A DNA stretch of 64,000 nt from Bradyrhizobium sp. C9 (GCF_002532045.1 NZ_NWTG01000002.1:372001-436000), one strand, 5' to 3'. Positions 1 to 8,132 are shown, counted from the first letter of the stretch. Translations and numbers: made by a program. The notes: a model not told the origin generated them from the sequence alone.

Positions 1-1
1 C

Positions 2-175
2 GATCTCGCCTTCTGGCGGGTGCCGGAACGGCTGTTCGATGAGCCCGACGAACTCGCCGTCTGGGCGCAGGCTGCGCTGGCCGCCGCGCACCGGGTCGCA
101 GCCAAACGAGCGGGCCCCTCCGCGCCCGCGCGAAAATCCCGAGCAAGCCCGGCCAAACGCCGCAATTCCCCGTGA
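2..175 (+). CDS. C-terminal end of an unidentified protein (partial)
   Basis: An open frame enters from the left edge and stops at the TGA at 173-175, giving the last 57 residues of a protein. The visible part starts with an aromatic and acidic stretch (FWRVPERLFDEPDEL), runs through an alanine-rich helix, and ends in a basic Lys/Arg/Pro/Ser tail. I do not recognise the family from this much. Reading frame and GC-rich codon use fit a genuine gene end. The next 118 bases before the LuxR-type gene hold no gene. Confidence 0.55.
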   Translation, partial: DLAFWRVPERLFDEPDELAVWAQAALAAAHRVAAKRAGPSAPARKSRASPAKRRNSP

Positions 176-293
176 TGCGCGCCGACGCGCACCGGGATAG
201 CCCGGACTCGTGGCTTGGTCTGAATTGCACTACGCAATACTTTCGCGGTCGATGGGTTAATCTGTTGGGCAGCAATATTTCCTGGAATGGCCG

Positions 294-1406
294 ATGGCGA
301 ACGACCTGCACGAGCATCTGATCGAACTGGCCTATGAGGCCGCGGTCGTCCCCGAGCTTTGGCCGAACGTGCTGCATCAGGTCGGCGGGATCGCGCGAGC
401 GCGCGGTATCGTGCTGCTGACGGCAGCCCCGCACGACGTCCGCTGGGTCGCATCGCCCGACATGCACGACGACACGGTTGCCTATGTCGAGGGCGGCTGG
501 CACGAGCGCAACGGACGGTTGCCGCGCCTGTTGGCGGCCAACCATGCCGGCTTCCTGCGCGACATCGACGTATTCGACACGCCCGAGGAAGTGCAGCAGG
601 ATTTCCAGATCCGAGAGTTCTTCCGCCCGCGCGGGCTCGGGTGGGGCGCCGGTACCGCGATTCCAGTACCGAGTGGCGACGTGCTGATCTACAGCGTCGA
701 GCGCGAGTACCGGCACGGACCGATCGAGCGGGAAGCGATCGAGCAGCTCGACGCGCTGCGCCCGCATCTGGCGCGGGCAGCGCTGCTGTCGGCACGGCTC
801 GGGATGGAGCGCGCCAGGGCGGCAACCGAGTCGCTGGCGATGCTCGGACTGCCCGCGGCGGTGCTGCGGCGCGGCGGCCGTCTGATGGCGGCCAACCCGC
901 TGTTCGACCGCCTGGTGCCCGATGTGATGCAGGATCGCACCGATCGCCTGACGCTGGCGGCAACCGCCGCCGACGCGCTGTTCGCGCAGGCACTGGCCGC
1001 GCTCGATCAGGGCCTCATCAGCGCCGAGGTCCGCTCGGTCCCGATCGCGGCACAGGACGATCGCCCGCCGCTGATCGTGCATCTGGTCCCGATCCAGGGT
1101 GCAGCGCGTGACTTGTTCGACCGCGCGCTGGCGATCGTGATCGTGACGCCGGTGGTGCCATCGGAGGTGCCGACCGCGGAAGTGCTGCAGGGCCTGTTCG
1201 ACCTGACGCCGGCGGAAGCGCGCGTCGCGCGCGGCATCGGCGAAGGACGCACCGTCGAGGCCATCGCCGGCGCATTCGGCATCTCCCGCGAAACCGTGCG
1301 CAACCAGCTCAAGGCCGTGCTGGCGAAGACCGGGCTCGGCCGACAGGTGGAATTGGCCGGACTGCTTGCCGGCGCCAAGGTGCCGCCGGGTTCAGCGGCG
1401 GACTGA
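294..1406 (+). CDS. LuxR-family helix-turn-helix transcriptional regulator
   Basis: The protein has 370 residues. The last 65 or so (about 303-362) are a LuxR/GerE-type helix-turn-helix: LTPAEARVARGIGEGRT, then AIAGAFGISRETVRNQL, then an LKAVLAKTG recognition-helix region, with the usual Glu and Thr-Val-Arg positions. The first 300 residues have no phosphoacceptor receiver motif and look like a PAS/GAF-type sensor, including a weak PAS-like stretch near 180-290 (LPAAVLRRGGRLMAANPLF). It probably binds DNA in response to a small ligand. It stands alone, so the target is unknown. The start was taken at the first ATG in frame. Confidence 0.8.
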   Translation: MANDLHEHLIELAYEAAVVPELWPNVLHQVGGIARARGIVLLTAAPHDVRWVASPDMHDDTVAYVEGGWHERNGRLPRLLAANHAGFLRDIDVFDTPEEVQQDFQIREFFRPRGLGWGAGTAIPVPSGDVLIYSVEREYRHGPIEREAIEQLDALRPHLARAALLSARLGMERARAATESLAMLGLPAAVLRRGGRLMAANPLFDRLVPDVMQDRTDRLTLAATAADALFAQALAALDQGLISAEVRSVPIAAQDDRPPLIVHLVPIQGAARDLFDRALAIVIVTPVVPSEVPTAEVLQGLFDLTPAEARVARGIGEGRTVEAIAGAFGISRETVRNQLKAVLAKTGLGRQVELAGLLAGAKVPPGSAAD

Positions 1407-1409
1407 GAC

Positions 1410-1550
1410 TCAAGGCACGTTCAGACGAGCCTGGAAGAAGCCGGCGACACGGTTGACCGCATCGACGGTCATCGGATCATTGTCGGCGAAATCGAAGCCG
1501 TGCGCCCTGCCCGGATAGAGAGCGCGCAACCATCCGCCGGCCCACGCCCC
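1410..1550 (-). pseudogene. Orphan C-terminal remnant of a dienelactone hydrolase family protein
   Basis: On the minus strand a frame reads LYPGRAHGFDFADNDPMTVD and onward to a TGA at 1412-1410. This is the end of the dienelactone hydrolase fold, with the catalytic His in the Gly-Arg-Ala-His-Gly-Phe context. The frame is closed only 46 residues upstream by a stop at 1553-1551, and the serine/cysteine nucleophile elbow is absent. It is therefore a truncated remnant, not an intact gene. A complete member of the family lies at 22438-23112 and ends in a comparable YPGAQHGFH motif. Confidence 0.6.
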
Positions 1551-1666
1551 TCAGGGGCATCGCAAAGGATCACATGTTCAAACGGCGCGGGTTGCGCTAG
1601 TGATAGCTCCCCCTCCTCCCACCGTGCGCCGATCCCGGCGCGCGTCCAGTCAATGAGTGCATCTGA

Positions 1667-1996
1667 ATGGCCGAAGCCGACCTCGACGCCGTCATCCGGC
1701 AAACCGCAAGAGCGCAGACCAAGGCCGTGATGGCGGCTGCCAAGAAGCGCCAGGCCGTCTGGGTCGCGCGCGCTGCCAAGGCCAAGGACAAGGAGACCAA
1801 GGCGCGCTTCCGCTTCCTCGCCAAGAGCACGATCCTGAACGCGACCGCGACCGCCAAGCGGTTGCAGAATTCCGCAGAAAACGCCGCCGACGCCTATGCG
1901 CGCGCCATGAAGAAGGCGATGGAAGAGCCGCCGCCGGCCAACAAGCCCGAGAAGAAATCCGAGAAGAAGCCGGCGAAGAAGAAAGCGGCCGCCTGA
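1667..1996 (+). CDS. Small lysine/alanine-rich basic protein, function unknown
   Basis: The protein has 109 residues and is predicted mostly helical. It is rich in Ala, Lys and Arg, with a low-complexity Lys/Pro/Ala tail (KSEKKPAKKKAAA) over the last 25 residues, like histone-H1-like or nucleoid-associated tails. No catalytic motif is visible. The stop at 1996 lies 13 bases before the GST start, so the two may be co-transcribed. The start ATG at 1667 is inside a region with an alternative frame on the other strand. The repeated AAG/GCC codon pattern and the close spacing to the next gene favour this frame. Confidence 0.6.
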   Translation: MAEADLDAVIRQTARAQTKAVMAAAKKRQAVWVARAAKAKDKETKARFRFLAKSTILNATATAKRLQNSAENAADAYARAMKKAMEEPPPANKPEKKSEKKPAKKKAAA

Positions 1997-2008
1997 CAAG
2001 GAGCACAG

Positions 2009-2650
2009 ATGCTCACCGTTCACCATCTCGGCAAGTCGCAATCGGAGCGCATCGTCTGGCTGTGCGAGGAGCTTGCAATTCCGTACGAGCTGAAGTGCAC
2101 CACCCGCGACCCGGTCACGATGCTGGCGCCGGCCGATTACAAGGCGCTGCATCCGATCGGCGCCGCGCCCGTCATCACCGACGGCGAGCTGGTGCTGGCC
2201 GAATCCGGCGCGGTCGTCGAATACATCGTCGCCAAATACGGCAATGGACGGCTGACGCTGACCTCAGACCATCCCGATTTTGCGCAGTTCCTGTACTGGT
2301 TTCACTTCGCCAACGGCACGCTGCAGGCGCAGATGGGCCGCAGCATGATCCTGAACCGCCTCAACCTCGCGGCCGACAATCCGGTTCTGGCTGCGACCCG
2401 GGCACGGGTCGACCGCTCGTTCGATCTGATCGAGGCGCGGGTGCGCGACGCCGAATATCTCGCGGGCGAGGCGTTCACGACGGCCGATATCATGATCGGC
2501 TTCTCGCTGACGACGATGCGCTACTTCCTGCCCTACGACCTCAGCCGCCGGCCCTGCATCAGGAATTATCTCGGCCGCATCGCCGCACGTCCGGCCTATC
2601 AGCGCGCGATGCAGAAGGGCGATCCGGGCATGGCGCTGCTGCTGACGTGA
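2009..2650 (+). CDS. Glutathione S-transferase family protein
   Basis: The protein has 213 residues. The N-terminal thioredoxin-like domain (about 1-80) carries the glutathione-binding loop with the ESGAVVEYI motif near residues 69-77. The rest is the helical C-terminal domain. The N-terminal active-site region reads HHLGKSQSERIVW, with Ser where many bacterial GSTs place their catalytic residue. A clear ribosome binding site (AAGGAG) lies 6 bases before the ATG. It likely conjugates glutathione to electrophiles or reduces peroxides; the substrate cannot be inferred. DUF1697 follows after 7 bases, suggesting one transcript. Confidence 0.88.
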   Translation: MLTVHHLGKSQSERIVWLCEELAIPYELKCTTRDPVTMLAPADYKALHPIGAAPVITDGELVLAESGAVVEYIVAKYGNGRLTLTSDHPDFAQFLYWFHFANGTLQAQMGRSMILNRLNLAADNPVLAATRARVDRSFDLIEARVRDAEYLAGEAFTTADIMIGFSLTTMRYFLPYDLSRRPCIRNYLGRIAARPAYQRAMQKGDPGMALLLT

Positions 2651-2657
2651 GGTCGTG

Positions 2658-3173
2658 ATGCCGCGTTACGTCGCCTTGCTGCGCGCGGTCAATGTGGGCG
2701 GCACCGGCAAGCTGCCGATGACCGAGTTGACGGCGATGTGCCTCGATGCGGGATTTGCTGATGTGCAGACCTATATCGCCAGCGGCAATGTCGTGTTCTC
2801 CTCGAAGCTCGGCGCAGCGAAGGTCAAGGCCGCGCTGGAACAGCGACTACACGCCTATGCGGGCAAGCCGGTCGGCGTCGCGGTACGGAGCGCCGACGAG
2901 ATCGCCGCGGTGCTGAAGGCCAATCCGTTTCCAAAAGCGCCGCCGAACTTCACCGTCGCGATCTTCCTCGACGAGCCGCCGCCCAAGGACGCCCTGAAGG
3001 ACGTCAAGGGCCAGCAGGACGAGCAGATGCGGCTCGGCAAGCGCGAGATCTATGTCGCCTATGGCAGCGGCATGGGCCGCTCCAAGCTGAAGATCCCCGC
3101 CGCCGCCAACGGCACCGCGCGGAATATCAACACGATCGCGAAGCTCGCCGAGCTGGCGGCAGACGAGGATTGA
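2658..3173 (+). CDS. DUF1697 domain-containing protein
   Basis: About 171 residues. It opens with MPRYVALLRAVNVGGTGK and continues with the conserved YIASGNVVF stretch, both hallmarks of DUF1697. Function is not established for the family. A GTG lies directly before the chosen ATG (2655); ATG 2658 was preferred because it matches the usual family start. It follows the GST gene by 7 bases, so co-expression is likely. The gene ends just before a palindromic intergenic repeat. Confidence 0.87.
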   Translation: MPRYVALLRAVNVGGTGKLPMTELTAMCLDAGFADVQTYIASGNVVFSSKLGAAKVKAALEQRLHAYAGKPVGVAVRSADEIAAVLKANPFPKAPPNFTVAIFLDEPPPKDALKDVKGQQDEQMRLGKREIYVAYGSGMGRSKLKIPAAANGTARNINTIAKLAELAADED

Positions 3174-3192
3174 GTCCAGTCGAGAACCCAAT

Positions 3193-3303
3193 CCCGTCAT
3201 CCTGAGGCGCGAGCCACTTCGGCGAGCCTCGAAGGATGAATCGGCCACCAGCCGGGCCGTGCATCCTTCGAGGCTCGCTCCGCTCGCACCTCAGGATGAC
3301 GGG
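3193..3303. repeat. Intergenic palindromic repeat, family A (copy 1)
   Basis: A 111-bp element bounded by inverted ends CCCGTCATCCTGAGG and CCTCAGGATGACGGG, with an inner inverted pair around GCCTCGAAGGATG and CATCCTTCGAGGCTCG. Close copies lie at 46818-46920 and 62087-62196. It sits between convergent genes (DUF1697 and the threonine ammonia-lyase) and could fold into a long hairpin. Confidence 0.85.
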
Positions 3304-3337
3304 TTAGGTGCTTCGACTCGGGTCGGTACAGCGTCAG

Positions 3338-4576
3338 CTAGCTCTCCCGCACCGCAAATCCTTCGGCGCCGAGCCTCGCCAGCACCTCCTCCAGATGCGC
3401 GCGGTCGCGGGTTTCGATCACGAGCTCGAGCAGCGTCGCCTTGGCCGGCAGGTCGGAGAAGGTACGCTGGTGCGAGACCTCGATGATGTTGGCGCCGGCA
3501 TCGGCAAGCAGGATCGACACCGCGGCGAGCTGGCCGGGCCGGTCGACGATGTCGAGCGCCAGCTGCGTCAACCGTCCCTCGCGCGCCAGCTCGCGGGTCA
3601 GCACCGAGGCGATCAGCCTGGTGTCGATATTGCCGCCGGTCAGCACCAGGCCGACATTGCGGCCGGCAAAGCGTTCGGGTGCCGCGAGCACCGCGGCGAG
3701 GCCGGCGGCGCCGGCGCCCTCGACCACCGTCTTCTCGATCGAGATCAGGGTCGCGACCGCGCGCTCGATCTGGTCCTCGCTGACCAGGACGATGTCGTCG
3801 ACGAGGTCGCGAACGATTTTGGTGGTGATCTGCCCCGGCGCCTTGACGGCGATGCCCTCGGCAAGCGTATCGCCGCGCATCGGCAGCTGCGCGCCTTTGA
3901 CGGCATTGTACATCGAGGGATAGAGCTGGGCCTGCACGCCGATCACCTGCACCGACGGCTTGATCGCCTTCGCGGCGGTGGCGATGCCCGAGATCAGCCC
4001 GCCGCCGCCGATCGGCACCACCAGGATATCGAGCTCCGGCACCGCCTCGAGCATTTCGAGCCCGATCGTGCCCTGTCCGGCAATGATCAGCGGATCGTCA
4101 TAGGGATGGACCAGGATCAGGCCGCGCTCGGCGGCATGCGCGCCGACGAACGCGAAGCATTCTTCCAGCGTCTGGCCGGTGATGATGACCTCGGCGCCGT
4201 GCCGCCTGGTGTTCTCGATCTTCACCATCGGCGTGCCCACCGGCATCACGATGGTGGCGGGGATGCCGAGCCGCTTGGCGTGATAGGCCACGCCCTGGGC
4301 GTGATTGCCGGCCGACATCGCGATCACCCCGCGCTTGCGCTCCTCGGGGGACAGCGCCTGCAGCCGGTTCAGCGCCCCGCGCTCCTTGAAGGTCGAGGTG
4401 AACTGCAGGTTCTCGAATTTGAGGAACAGCCGGCAGCCGCAGATCTCACCCAGCGTACGGCTCTCGTTGCACGCCGTGACCATGACCGAATCCCGGATCA
4501 CGTCGGCAGCACGGCGCACGTCGGCAAGCGTCACGGCTGCGGGGGTCACAGCGGGTGTATTGGAAGGATGCGGCAT
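3338..4576 (-). CDS. Threonine ammonia-lyase (threonine dehydratase) with C-terminal ACT domain
   Basis: The protein has 412 residues and deaminates L-threonine (and serine) to 2-oxobutyrate using pyridoxal phosphate. The PLP lysine is K64 in STFKERGALN, the substrate loop is SAGNHAQG at 88-95, and the phosphate-binding glycines are near 190-193 (IGGGGLISG). A C-terminal ACT domain (about 335-412) suggests allosteric control, as in the shorter ammonia-lyase type. The open frame extends 38 codons further upstream, but that part runs into palindromic repeat DNA, so ATG 4576 (MPHPSNT) was chosen. It could feed isoleucine synthesis or threonine breakdown; no ilv genes are adjacent. Confidence 0.9.
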   Translation of the reverse strand: MPHPSNTPAVTPAAVTLADVRRAADVIRDSVMVTACNESRTLGEICGCRLFLKFENLQFTSTFKERGALNRLQALSPEERKRGVIAMSAGNHAQGVAYHAKRLGIPATIVMPVGTPMVKIENTRRHGAEVIITGQTLEECFAFVGAHAAERGLILVHPYDDPLIIAGQGTIGLEMLEAVPELDILVVPIGGGGLISGIATAAKAIKPSVQVIGVQAQLYPSMYNAVKGAQLPMRGDTLAEGIAVKAPGQITTKIVRDLVDDIVLVSEDQIERAVATLISIEKTVVEGAGAAGLAAVLAAPERFAGRNVGLVLTGGNIDTRLIASVLTRELAREGRLTQLALDIVDRPGQLAAVSILLADAGANIIEVSHQRTFSDLPAKATLLELVIETRDRAHLEEVLARLGAEGFAVRES

Positions 4577-4645
4577 CGGGTTTCGCTTGGGTCCGTTTCG
4601 TCGGACGGAACCTAGCGTGTTTCGGCGCCGAAAACGACCGCGCTC

Positions 4646-4693
4646 GAGCATGATCCGGAAAAGTGCGAAGCGGTTTTCCGGAAAGACCATGCT
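4646..4693. repeat. Short palindromic repeat, family C (copy 1)
   Basis: A GAGCATGATCCGGAAAAGTG arm is followed by GGTTTTCCGGAAAGACCATGC, giving an imperfect 48-bp palindrome. A second copy, with the halves in the opposite orientation, is at 45570-45618. This type of GAGCATGATC element is widespread in Rhizobiales. It creates a false N-terminal extension of the adjacent ammonia-lyase frame. Confidence 0.8.
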
Positions 4694-4738
4694 TAAACAA
4701 CGAGCTGGAGCGCGATGAGGGCTGAACCCCGGCGCGCT

Positions 4739-4888
4739 TTAGCTTGCGGTCAATGCCTCTTCCTCCGGCTGGGCCGGCCCGGCCAGCTCGATCTCATCAC
4801 ATTTGGGGCAAACCAGCGCGGTCCGGAAATGCTTGTCGAGCACAATGGTGCGCGTCCTGCCGCACTGGCAGCGCATCGGCTTGTCCAT
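4739..4888 (-). CDS. 49-residue zinc-ribbon-like microprotein
   Basis: A short minus-strand frame from ATG 4888 to TAA 4739 encodes 49 residues. A CQC pair (residues 7-9) and a CPKC pair (27-30) form a likely four-cysteine zinc site. The spacing CxC-x17-CxxC resembles small rubredoxin-like or zinc-ribbon knuckles. The tail is acidic (PEEEALTAS). It is bounded upstream by the small membrane protein and downstream by the ammonia-lyase. Function is not known. The cysteine pattern and GC-rich third positions support it as real. Confidence 0.6.
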   Translation of the reverse strand: MDKPMRCQCGRTRTIVLDKHFRTALVCPKCDEIELAGPAQPEEEALTAS

Positions 4889-4976
4889 GGAAGGTCGGCC
4901 CGGGTTCGAGATGCAGGGAAGGCTGCGCTTTGCTATCCCGGTCCGGTTAACCCAATATGACGCGCCGCCGGAAAAA

Positions 4977-5132
4977 TCAGAAGAAGCCCGCGCTCAGATC
5001 GAGGCCATAGCTTGCCCTGAGCACCGCGACGAACAGGATCGCAAAGCCGAACAGCAGGACATGCCGGGCGATATTGCTCCGAAGCGAATTGGCCGGAAAC
5101 ACGCGTGCGATCGATTGAGCCAAAGCAGTCAT
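4977..5132 (-). CDS. 51-residue single-helix membrane protein
   Basis: A minus-strand frame from ATG 5132 to TGA 4977 encodes 51 residues. A hydrophobic segment (about 24-39, HVLLFGFAILFVAVLRA) follows an N-terminal amphipathic region with Arg residues, fitting one transmembrane helix with a positive inside side. No family is recognised. It lies in the same direction as its neighbours at 4739 and 5187. A GAGGTCGCAAATG context upstream offers a plausible ribosome binding site. Confidence 0.5.
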   Translation of the reverse strand: MTALAQSIARVFPANSLRSNIARHVLLFGFAILFVAVLRASYGLDLSAGFF

Positions 5133-5186
5133 TTGCGACCTCCAGAGCCACGTCCCGAAGTTAGGTCGCGCGCGGGGCCATGAGGT

Positions 5187-5597
5187 TCAACGCGGCTCGC
5201 GGAACGGCCGGCGGCGCACCGCTGCGCTCGGCTCCGGGTCGCGCTGCGGCCGTGCCTTGTTCCTGAAGCGGTGACCGACCACGATCAGCTTGCCCTCTTC
5301 GCGGATCGCGGACTCGGCCAATGGCGCAGCCGGCAGATTGTCTTGCGTGACAGCCTCCAGCGCGCGCAGGAACTCTCGACCGGCCGCTGTGATCTCCCAG
5401 CCTTCGACATCACGCAGCACGTAGCGATTGCTAAAGATGTCGAGTTCGGGAACCCGCGATGCCAGGCGCTTGATCCGCGCATGCCAATCGTCGCCGCTCG
5501 AGGAGAGAATGGCGAGGTCATGCTTGAGTGAATCGAGCGTAGCTCTGCCGCTGACGTGACTGGCCAATATTTTTAGAATCGCAACCTGTATGCTCAA
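5187..5597 (-). CDS. Hypothetical protein with winged-helix-like fold
   Basis: The protein has 136 residues. The N-terminal half (AILKILASHVSGRATLDSLK, then a helix and a strand-turn-strand ending WEITAAGREFLRALE near residue 80) looks like a winged-helix domain of the kind seen in small DNA-binding or restriction-associated proteins. The C-terminal 40 residues are basic and Pro/Arg-rich (RRRPFREPR). The start is a TTG at 5597, with no ATG nearby in frame, so the true start is uncertain. It could be a small regulator. No partner is obvious. Confidence 0.55.
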   Translation of the reverse strand: MSIQVAILKILASHVSGRATLDSLKHDLAILSSSGDDWHARIKRLASRVPELDIFSNRYVLRDVEGWEITAAGREFLRALEAVTQDNLPAAPLAESAIREEGKLIVVGHRFRNKARPQRDPEPSAAVRRRPFREPR

Positions 5598-5655
5598 CTC
5601 AAAGCCTCGACCGCCACGGTTCTTTTTGTTCTGCGCAGCCGATCTGGAAATTATC

Positions 5656-5688
5656 GCGCTGATGACTCAGGCGTCCAGTCATCAGCGC
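5656..5688. terminator. Perfect 12-bp stem hairpin after the BchE-like operon
   Basis: GCGCTGATGACT at 5656-5667 pairs perfectly with AGTCATCAGCGC at 5677-5688 across a 9-base loop. It lies 34 bases past the stop of the minus-strand BchE-like gene. No T-run follows on the minus strand, so it may be a weak terminator, an mRNA 3-prime stabiliser or an operator for the next gene. Confidence 0.5.
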
Positions 5689-5721
5689 CAGTTATCCAGA
5701 AGACGGCATGACGGTATCGAT

Positions 5722-7248
5722 TTACGCTGCGCGTGATGTGCCGACGCGGCGCTCGGGCCGCTGTGACGACATCGACTCCTCCTCCATATCCTGCGGCGCG
5801 CCCCAAAATTCCCGCACCGTCGGCCCGTGCTTCAACCTGCGGGCGCGCAGGAAGCCGAGAATCTCGTGCGGCCAGACCCGGCGTCCCATCTGCGTGTACC
5901 AGCGCATCGCATGACGAAGTCCGGCGTCGCGATGCAGCAGCACGCGGAGCAAGGCCTTCGGGCGGCACTGCAACACCATCTCGGTGAACTTGAACCAGAG
6001 CAGCACGCGCCACGGCGGCATGTGCCGCGTCGCGAGCACCTGATGCTTGTAGTCCCAGAGCCGGCGATCGGTCTGGATCACGCGCCGTTCTGCCGCAAGA
6101 CGGAAATACGGCGTCCGGCGATGCGGCGTGACGTAGAGCATCTGGATCTGATCGGGATCGTAGGACAACAGCTGCCGCAGGCCGCGCCAGTGATCGCGAT
6201 CGGTCTCCTCCTCGAAGCCGACCACCCAGGTCGCCATCGACAGGATGCCGTGCCGGCGCATCAGGCGAAACGCCTCGCGATCGATCGTGGTGGTCGCGCC
6301 CTTGCGGATCAGTTGCAGCGTCTTCTCATCGGTGTTCTCCATGCCGAGCAGGAAGCGCTGCCAGCCCGCCCTCTTGTAGAGATGCAGGATGTCGGCATCG
6401 CGCACGATGTCGTCGGCGCGGGTCGAGCCGACCAGGATCAAATCGACATTCTCCGCGATCAGGGCCTCGAGGAAGCTCCGCCAGGCTTTCTTAGAGACGG
6501 TCGGATTCTCGTCGGCGAAATTGATCACCTTGACGCCGTGCTCGCGATGGAGCCGCGCCAATTCCCTGGCGAACCGCACGGGATCGCGGTGTCGCCATCG
6601 CGTCCAGAAACCGCGCTGGCCGCAATAATTGCACAGATGCGGACAACCGCGCGAGAACTGCACCACGACGGCGCGCAGCCCGCCCCAATAGCTGTAGCGC
6701 GCGTGATCGATCAACTCCCAGCCGACGCGATAGGCATCGAGATCGCGGATGACGGGCGCGGGCCGCGTGGCGCGCGGTCCGTCATCGTCGCGAAATGCGA
6801 TGCCGTCGATGCTGCCGAGGTCGCCGCCAGACTCCAGCGCCCGCATCAGGCGGCGCGCAGTCTCCTCGCCCTCGCCGCGCACGATCGCGGTGACGTAAGG
6901 CTCCTCGCACAGGATCTCGCGCCAATGATAGGTCGGGAACACGCCGCCGTAGACGATCAGCGCCCTGGGCACGGCCCTGACGATCGCCTGCGCCACCTCG
7001 GCGATGACCGGATGGCCCGAGGTCGAGCCGGAGTGGCCGAACAACACCGCATCCGGCGAAAACCGCGATGCCTCTGCCAGGATGGCGGCAAGCGGCATCG
7101 GCCCGAACTCGGCATCGAGAAGCCGGACTTCTTGTCCGTCGTCGATCAGCGGACCGCCGATCGACAGCAAGCCGAGCGGCGGCAAATGGTCGTCGGGAAT
7201 CCGGCTGCCGATTGCCGGATGCGGCACGTTGATGAGAAGTATGCGCAT
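5722..7248 (-). CDS. B12-binding radical SAM protein, BchE-like
   Basis: The protein has 508 residues. The N-terminal cobalamin-binding-type domain (about 1-150) includes DHLPPLGLLSIGGPLID and GHSGSTSGHP. The radical SAM core carries the 4Fe-4S cysteines C202, C206 and C209 in SRGCPHLCNYCGQRG, followed by FWTRWRHRDP and FADENPT. The family resembles proteins annotated as anaerobic Mg-protoporphyrin monomethyl ester cyclase (BchE), but no other photosynthesis gene is present here. The frame is open for another 215 codons upstream; ATG 7248 (MRILLINVPHP) was chosen as the usual start of this family. It is the last gene of an operon led by a membrane protein, a regulator and a cis-prenyltransferase, so the substrate may be a lipid rather than a porphyrin. 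Confidence 0.85.
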   Translation of the reverse strand: MRILLINVPHPAIGSRIPDDHLPPLGLLSIGGPLIDDGQEVRLLDAEFGPMPLAAILAEASRFSPDAVLFGHSGSTSGHPVIAEVAQAIVRAVPRALIVYGGVFPTYHWREILCEEPYVTAIVRGEGEETARRLMRALESGGDLGSIDGIAFRDDDGPRATRPAPVIRDLDAYRVGWELIDHARYSYWGGLRAVVVQFSRGCPHLCNYCGQRGFWTRWRHRDPVRFARELARLHREHGVKVINFADENPTVSKKAWRSFLEALIAENVDLILVGSTRADDIVRDADILHLYKRAGWQRFLLGMENTDEKTLQLIRKGATTTIDREAFRLMRRHGILSMATWVVGFEEETDRDHWRGLRQLLSYDPDQIQMLYVTPHRRTPYFRLAAERRVIQTDRRLWDYKHQVLATRHMPPWRVLLWFKFTEMVLQCRPKALLRVLLHRDAGLRHAMRWYTQMGRRVWPHEILGFLRARRLKHGPTVREFWGAPQDMEEESMSSQRPERRVGTSRAA

Positions 7249-7361
7249 GGATGATCGCTCCCGCTTTGATTGGCGTGATCGTTCGTCCCCGCATGTTGTG
7301 GAAGAGAGCCCAACCCCCCGGCCGGGCTTTGAGAAGAGAACAGTTGGCGCCGCTTGACGCG

Positions 7362-8102
7362 CTAGAGGTTCGGTACCTCCGCCGGTGCGATCGCGGTCAG
7401 CCCGCCGAAGCGGCGCTCGCGGCCATGGAAGGAGGCGAGCGCGTCGGCGAGATCGTCGGCATCGAATTCGGGCCACATCCGCTCGGTGAAATGCAGCTCG
7501 GCATAGGCGCCTTCCCAGAGCAGGAAGTCCGACAGCCGCCTCTCGCCGGAGGTGCGGATGATCAGGTCGACGTCGCGCAGGCCGGCTTCGCCGGTGATGA
7601 GATCGGCAAAAGCCTCGCGGCTCAGCTGGCCTGCGCCGGCGACGCGCGCGGCGGCGTTCAGGATGGCGTCGCGCGCCGAATAGTCGATCGCGATGCGCAG
7701 ATGCAGCGTGGTGCCGTCGGCGGTCTCGGCCTCGGCGCGCGTGATCGCGGCAGCGATGCCGTCGGGCAGCCGGTCGCGGCGACCGATCACGGTGAGGCGG
7801 ACGCCATTGCGGACCAGGGCTGCGATCTCGTTGGCGAGATAGAACCGCAGCAGCCCCATCAGCGCCGTGACTTCGGCCTTCGGACGGCGCCAATTGTCGC
7901 TCGAGAACGCGTAGAGCGTCAGCGTGCCGACGCCGTGGTCCGGCGCGGCCTCGACGATACGGCGGATCGCCTCGACGCCCGCCTCATGTCCGCGCAGGCG
8001 CGACAGGCCGCGCCGCGTCGCCCAGCGGCCGTTGCCGTCCATGATGATGCCGACGTGGAGCCGTCCGGCTACCTCCGGCTTGAGCGCGACGTTACTTTGC
8101 AT
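7362..8102 (-). CDS. Cis-prenyltransferase (undecaprenyl diphosphate synthase family)
   Basis: The protein has 246 residues and should add isoprene units in cis configuration to an allylic diphosphate. The signature [12 protein letters not shown] holds the catalytic Asp (D22); [12 protein letters not shown] and the C-terminal [18 protein letters not shown] and ERRFGG motifs are all present. The usual NYGGRxDI motif reads DYSARDAI, a visible divergence. Its neighbours are not the usual uppS neighbours (frr, cdsA, dxr), so this is probably a second, specialised paralogue. ATG 8102 was chosen over the GTG just before it. A CCGGAG ribosome site and a 17-bp palindrome overlap the start. Gap to the BchE-like gene is 113 bases. 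Confidence 0.85.
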   Translation of the reverse strand: MQSNVALKPEVAGRLHVGIIMDGNGRWATRRGLSRLRGHEAGVEAIRRIVEAAPDHGVGTLTLYAFSSDNWRRPKAEVTALMGLLRFYLANEIAALVRNGVRLTVIGRRDRLPDGIAAAITRAEAETADGTTLHLRIAIDYSARDAILNAAARVAGAGQLSREAFADLITGEAGLRDVDLIIRTSGERRLSDFLLWEGAYAELHFTERMWPEFDADDLADALASFHGRERRFGGLTAIAPAEVPNL

Positions 8103-8110
8103 CACAAAGT
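8094..8110. promoter_or_regulatory. 17-bp palindromic operator over the cis-prenyltransferase start
   Basis: Read on the minus strand this is ACTTTGTGATGCAAAGT: two 6-base arms ACTTTG/CAAAGT around a 5-base centre. The start codon ATG of the prenyltransferase lies inside it. It differs at one base from the palindrome at 9129-9145. Binding here would block translation initiation or RNA polymerase passage. Confidence 0.7.
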
Positions 8111-8132
8111 CTCCGGGTAAAAAATGGCATAA

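Noticed and set aside
3308..4615. A long plus-strand frame opposite the threonine ammonia-lyase
   Set aside because: It is the antisense shadow of a gene with clear PLP and ACT motifs. The His/Asp/Arg/Gly-rich translation has no family features. The same reasoning excludes other long opposite frames such as those against gyrB, recF-dnaN and murA.
7249..7893. N-terminal extension of the BchE-like frame by 215 codons
   Set aside because: It overlaps the cis-prenyltransferase in another frame and has only Arg/Ala-rich nonsense. The family start MRILLIN lies at 7248.
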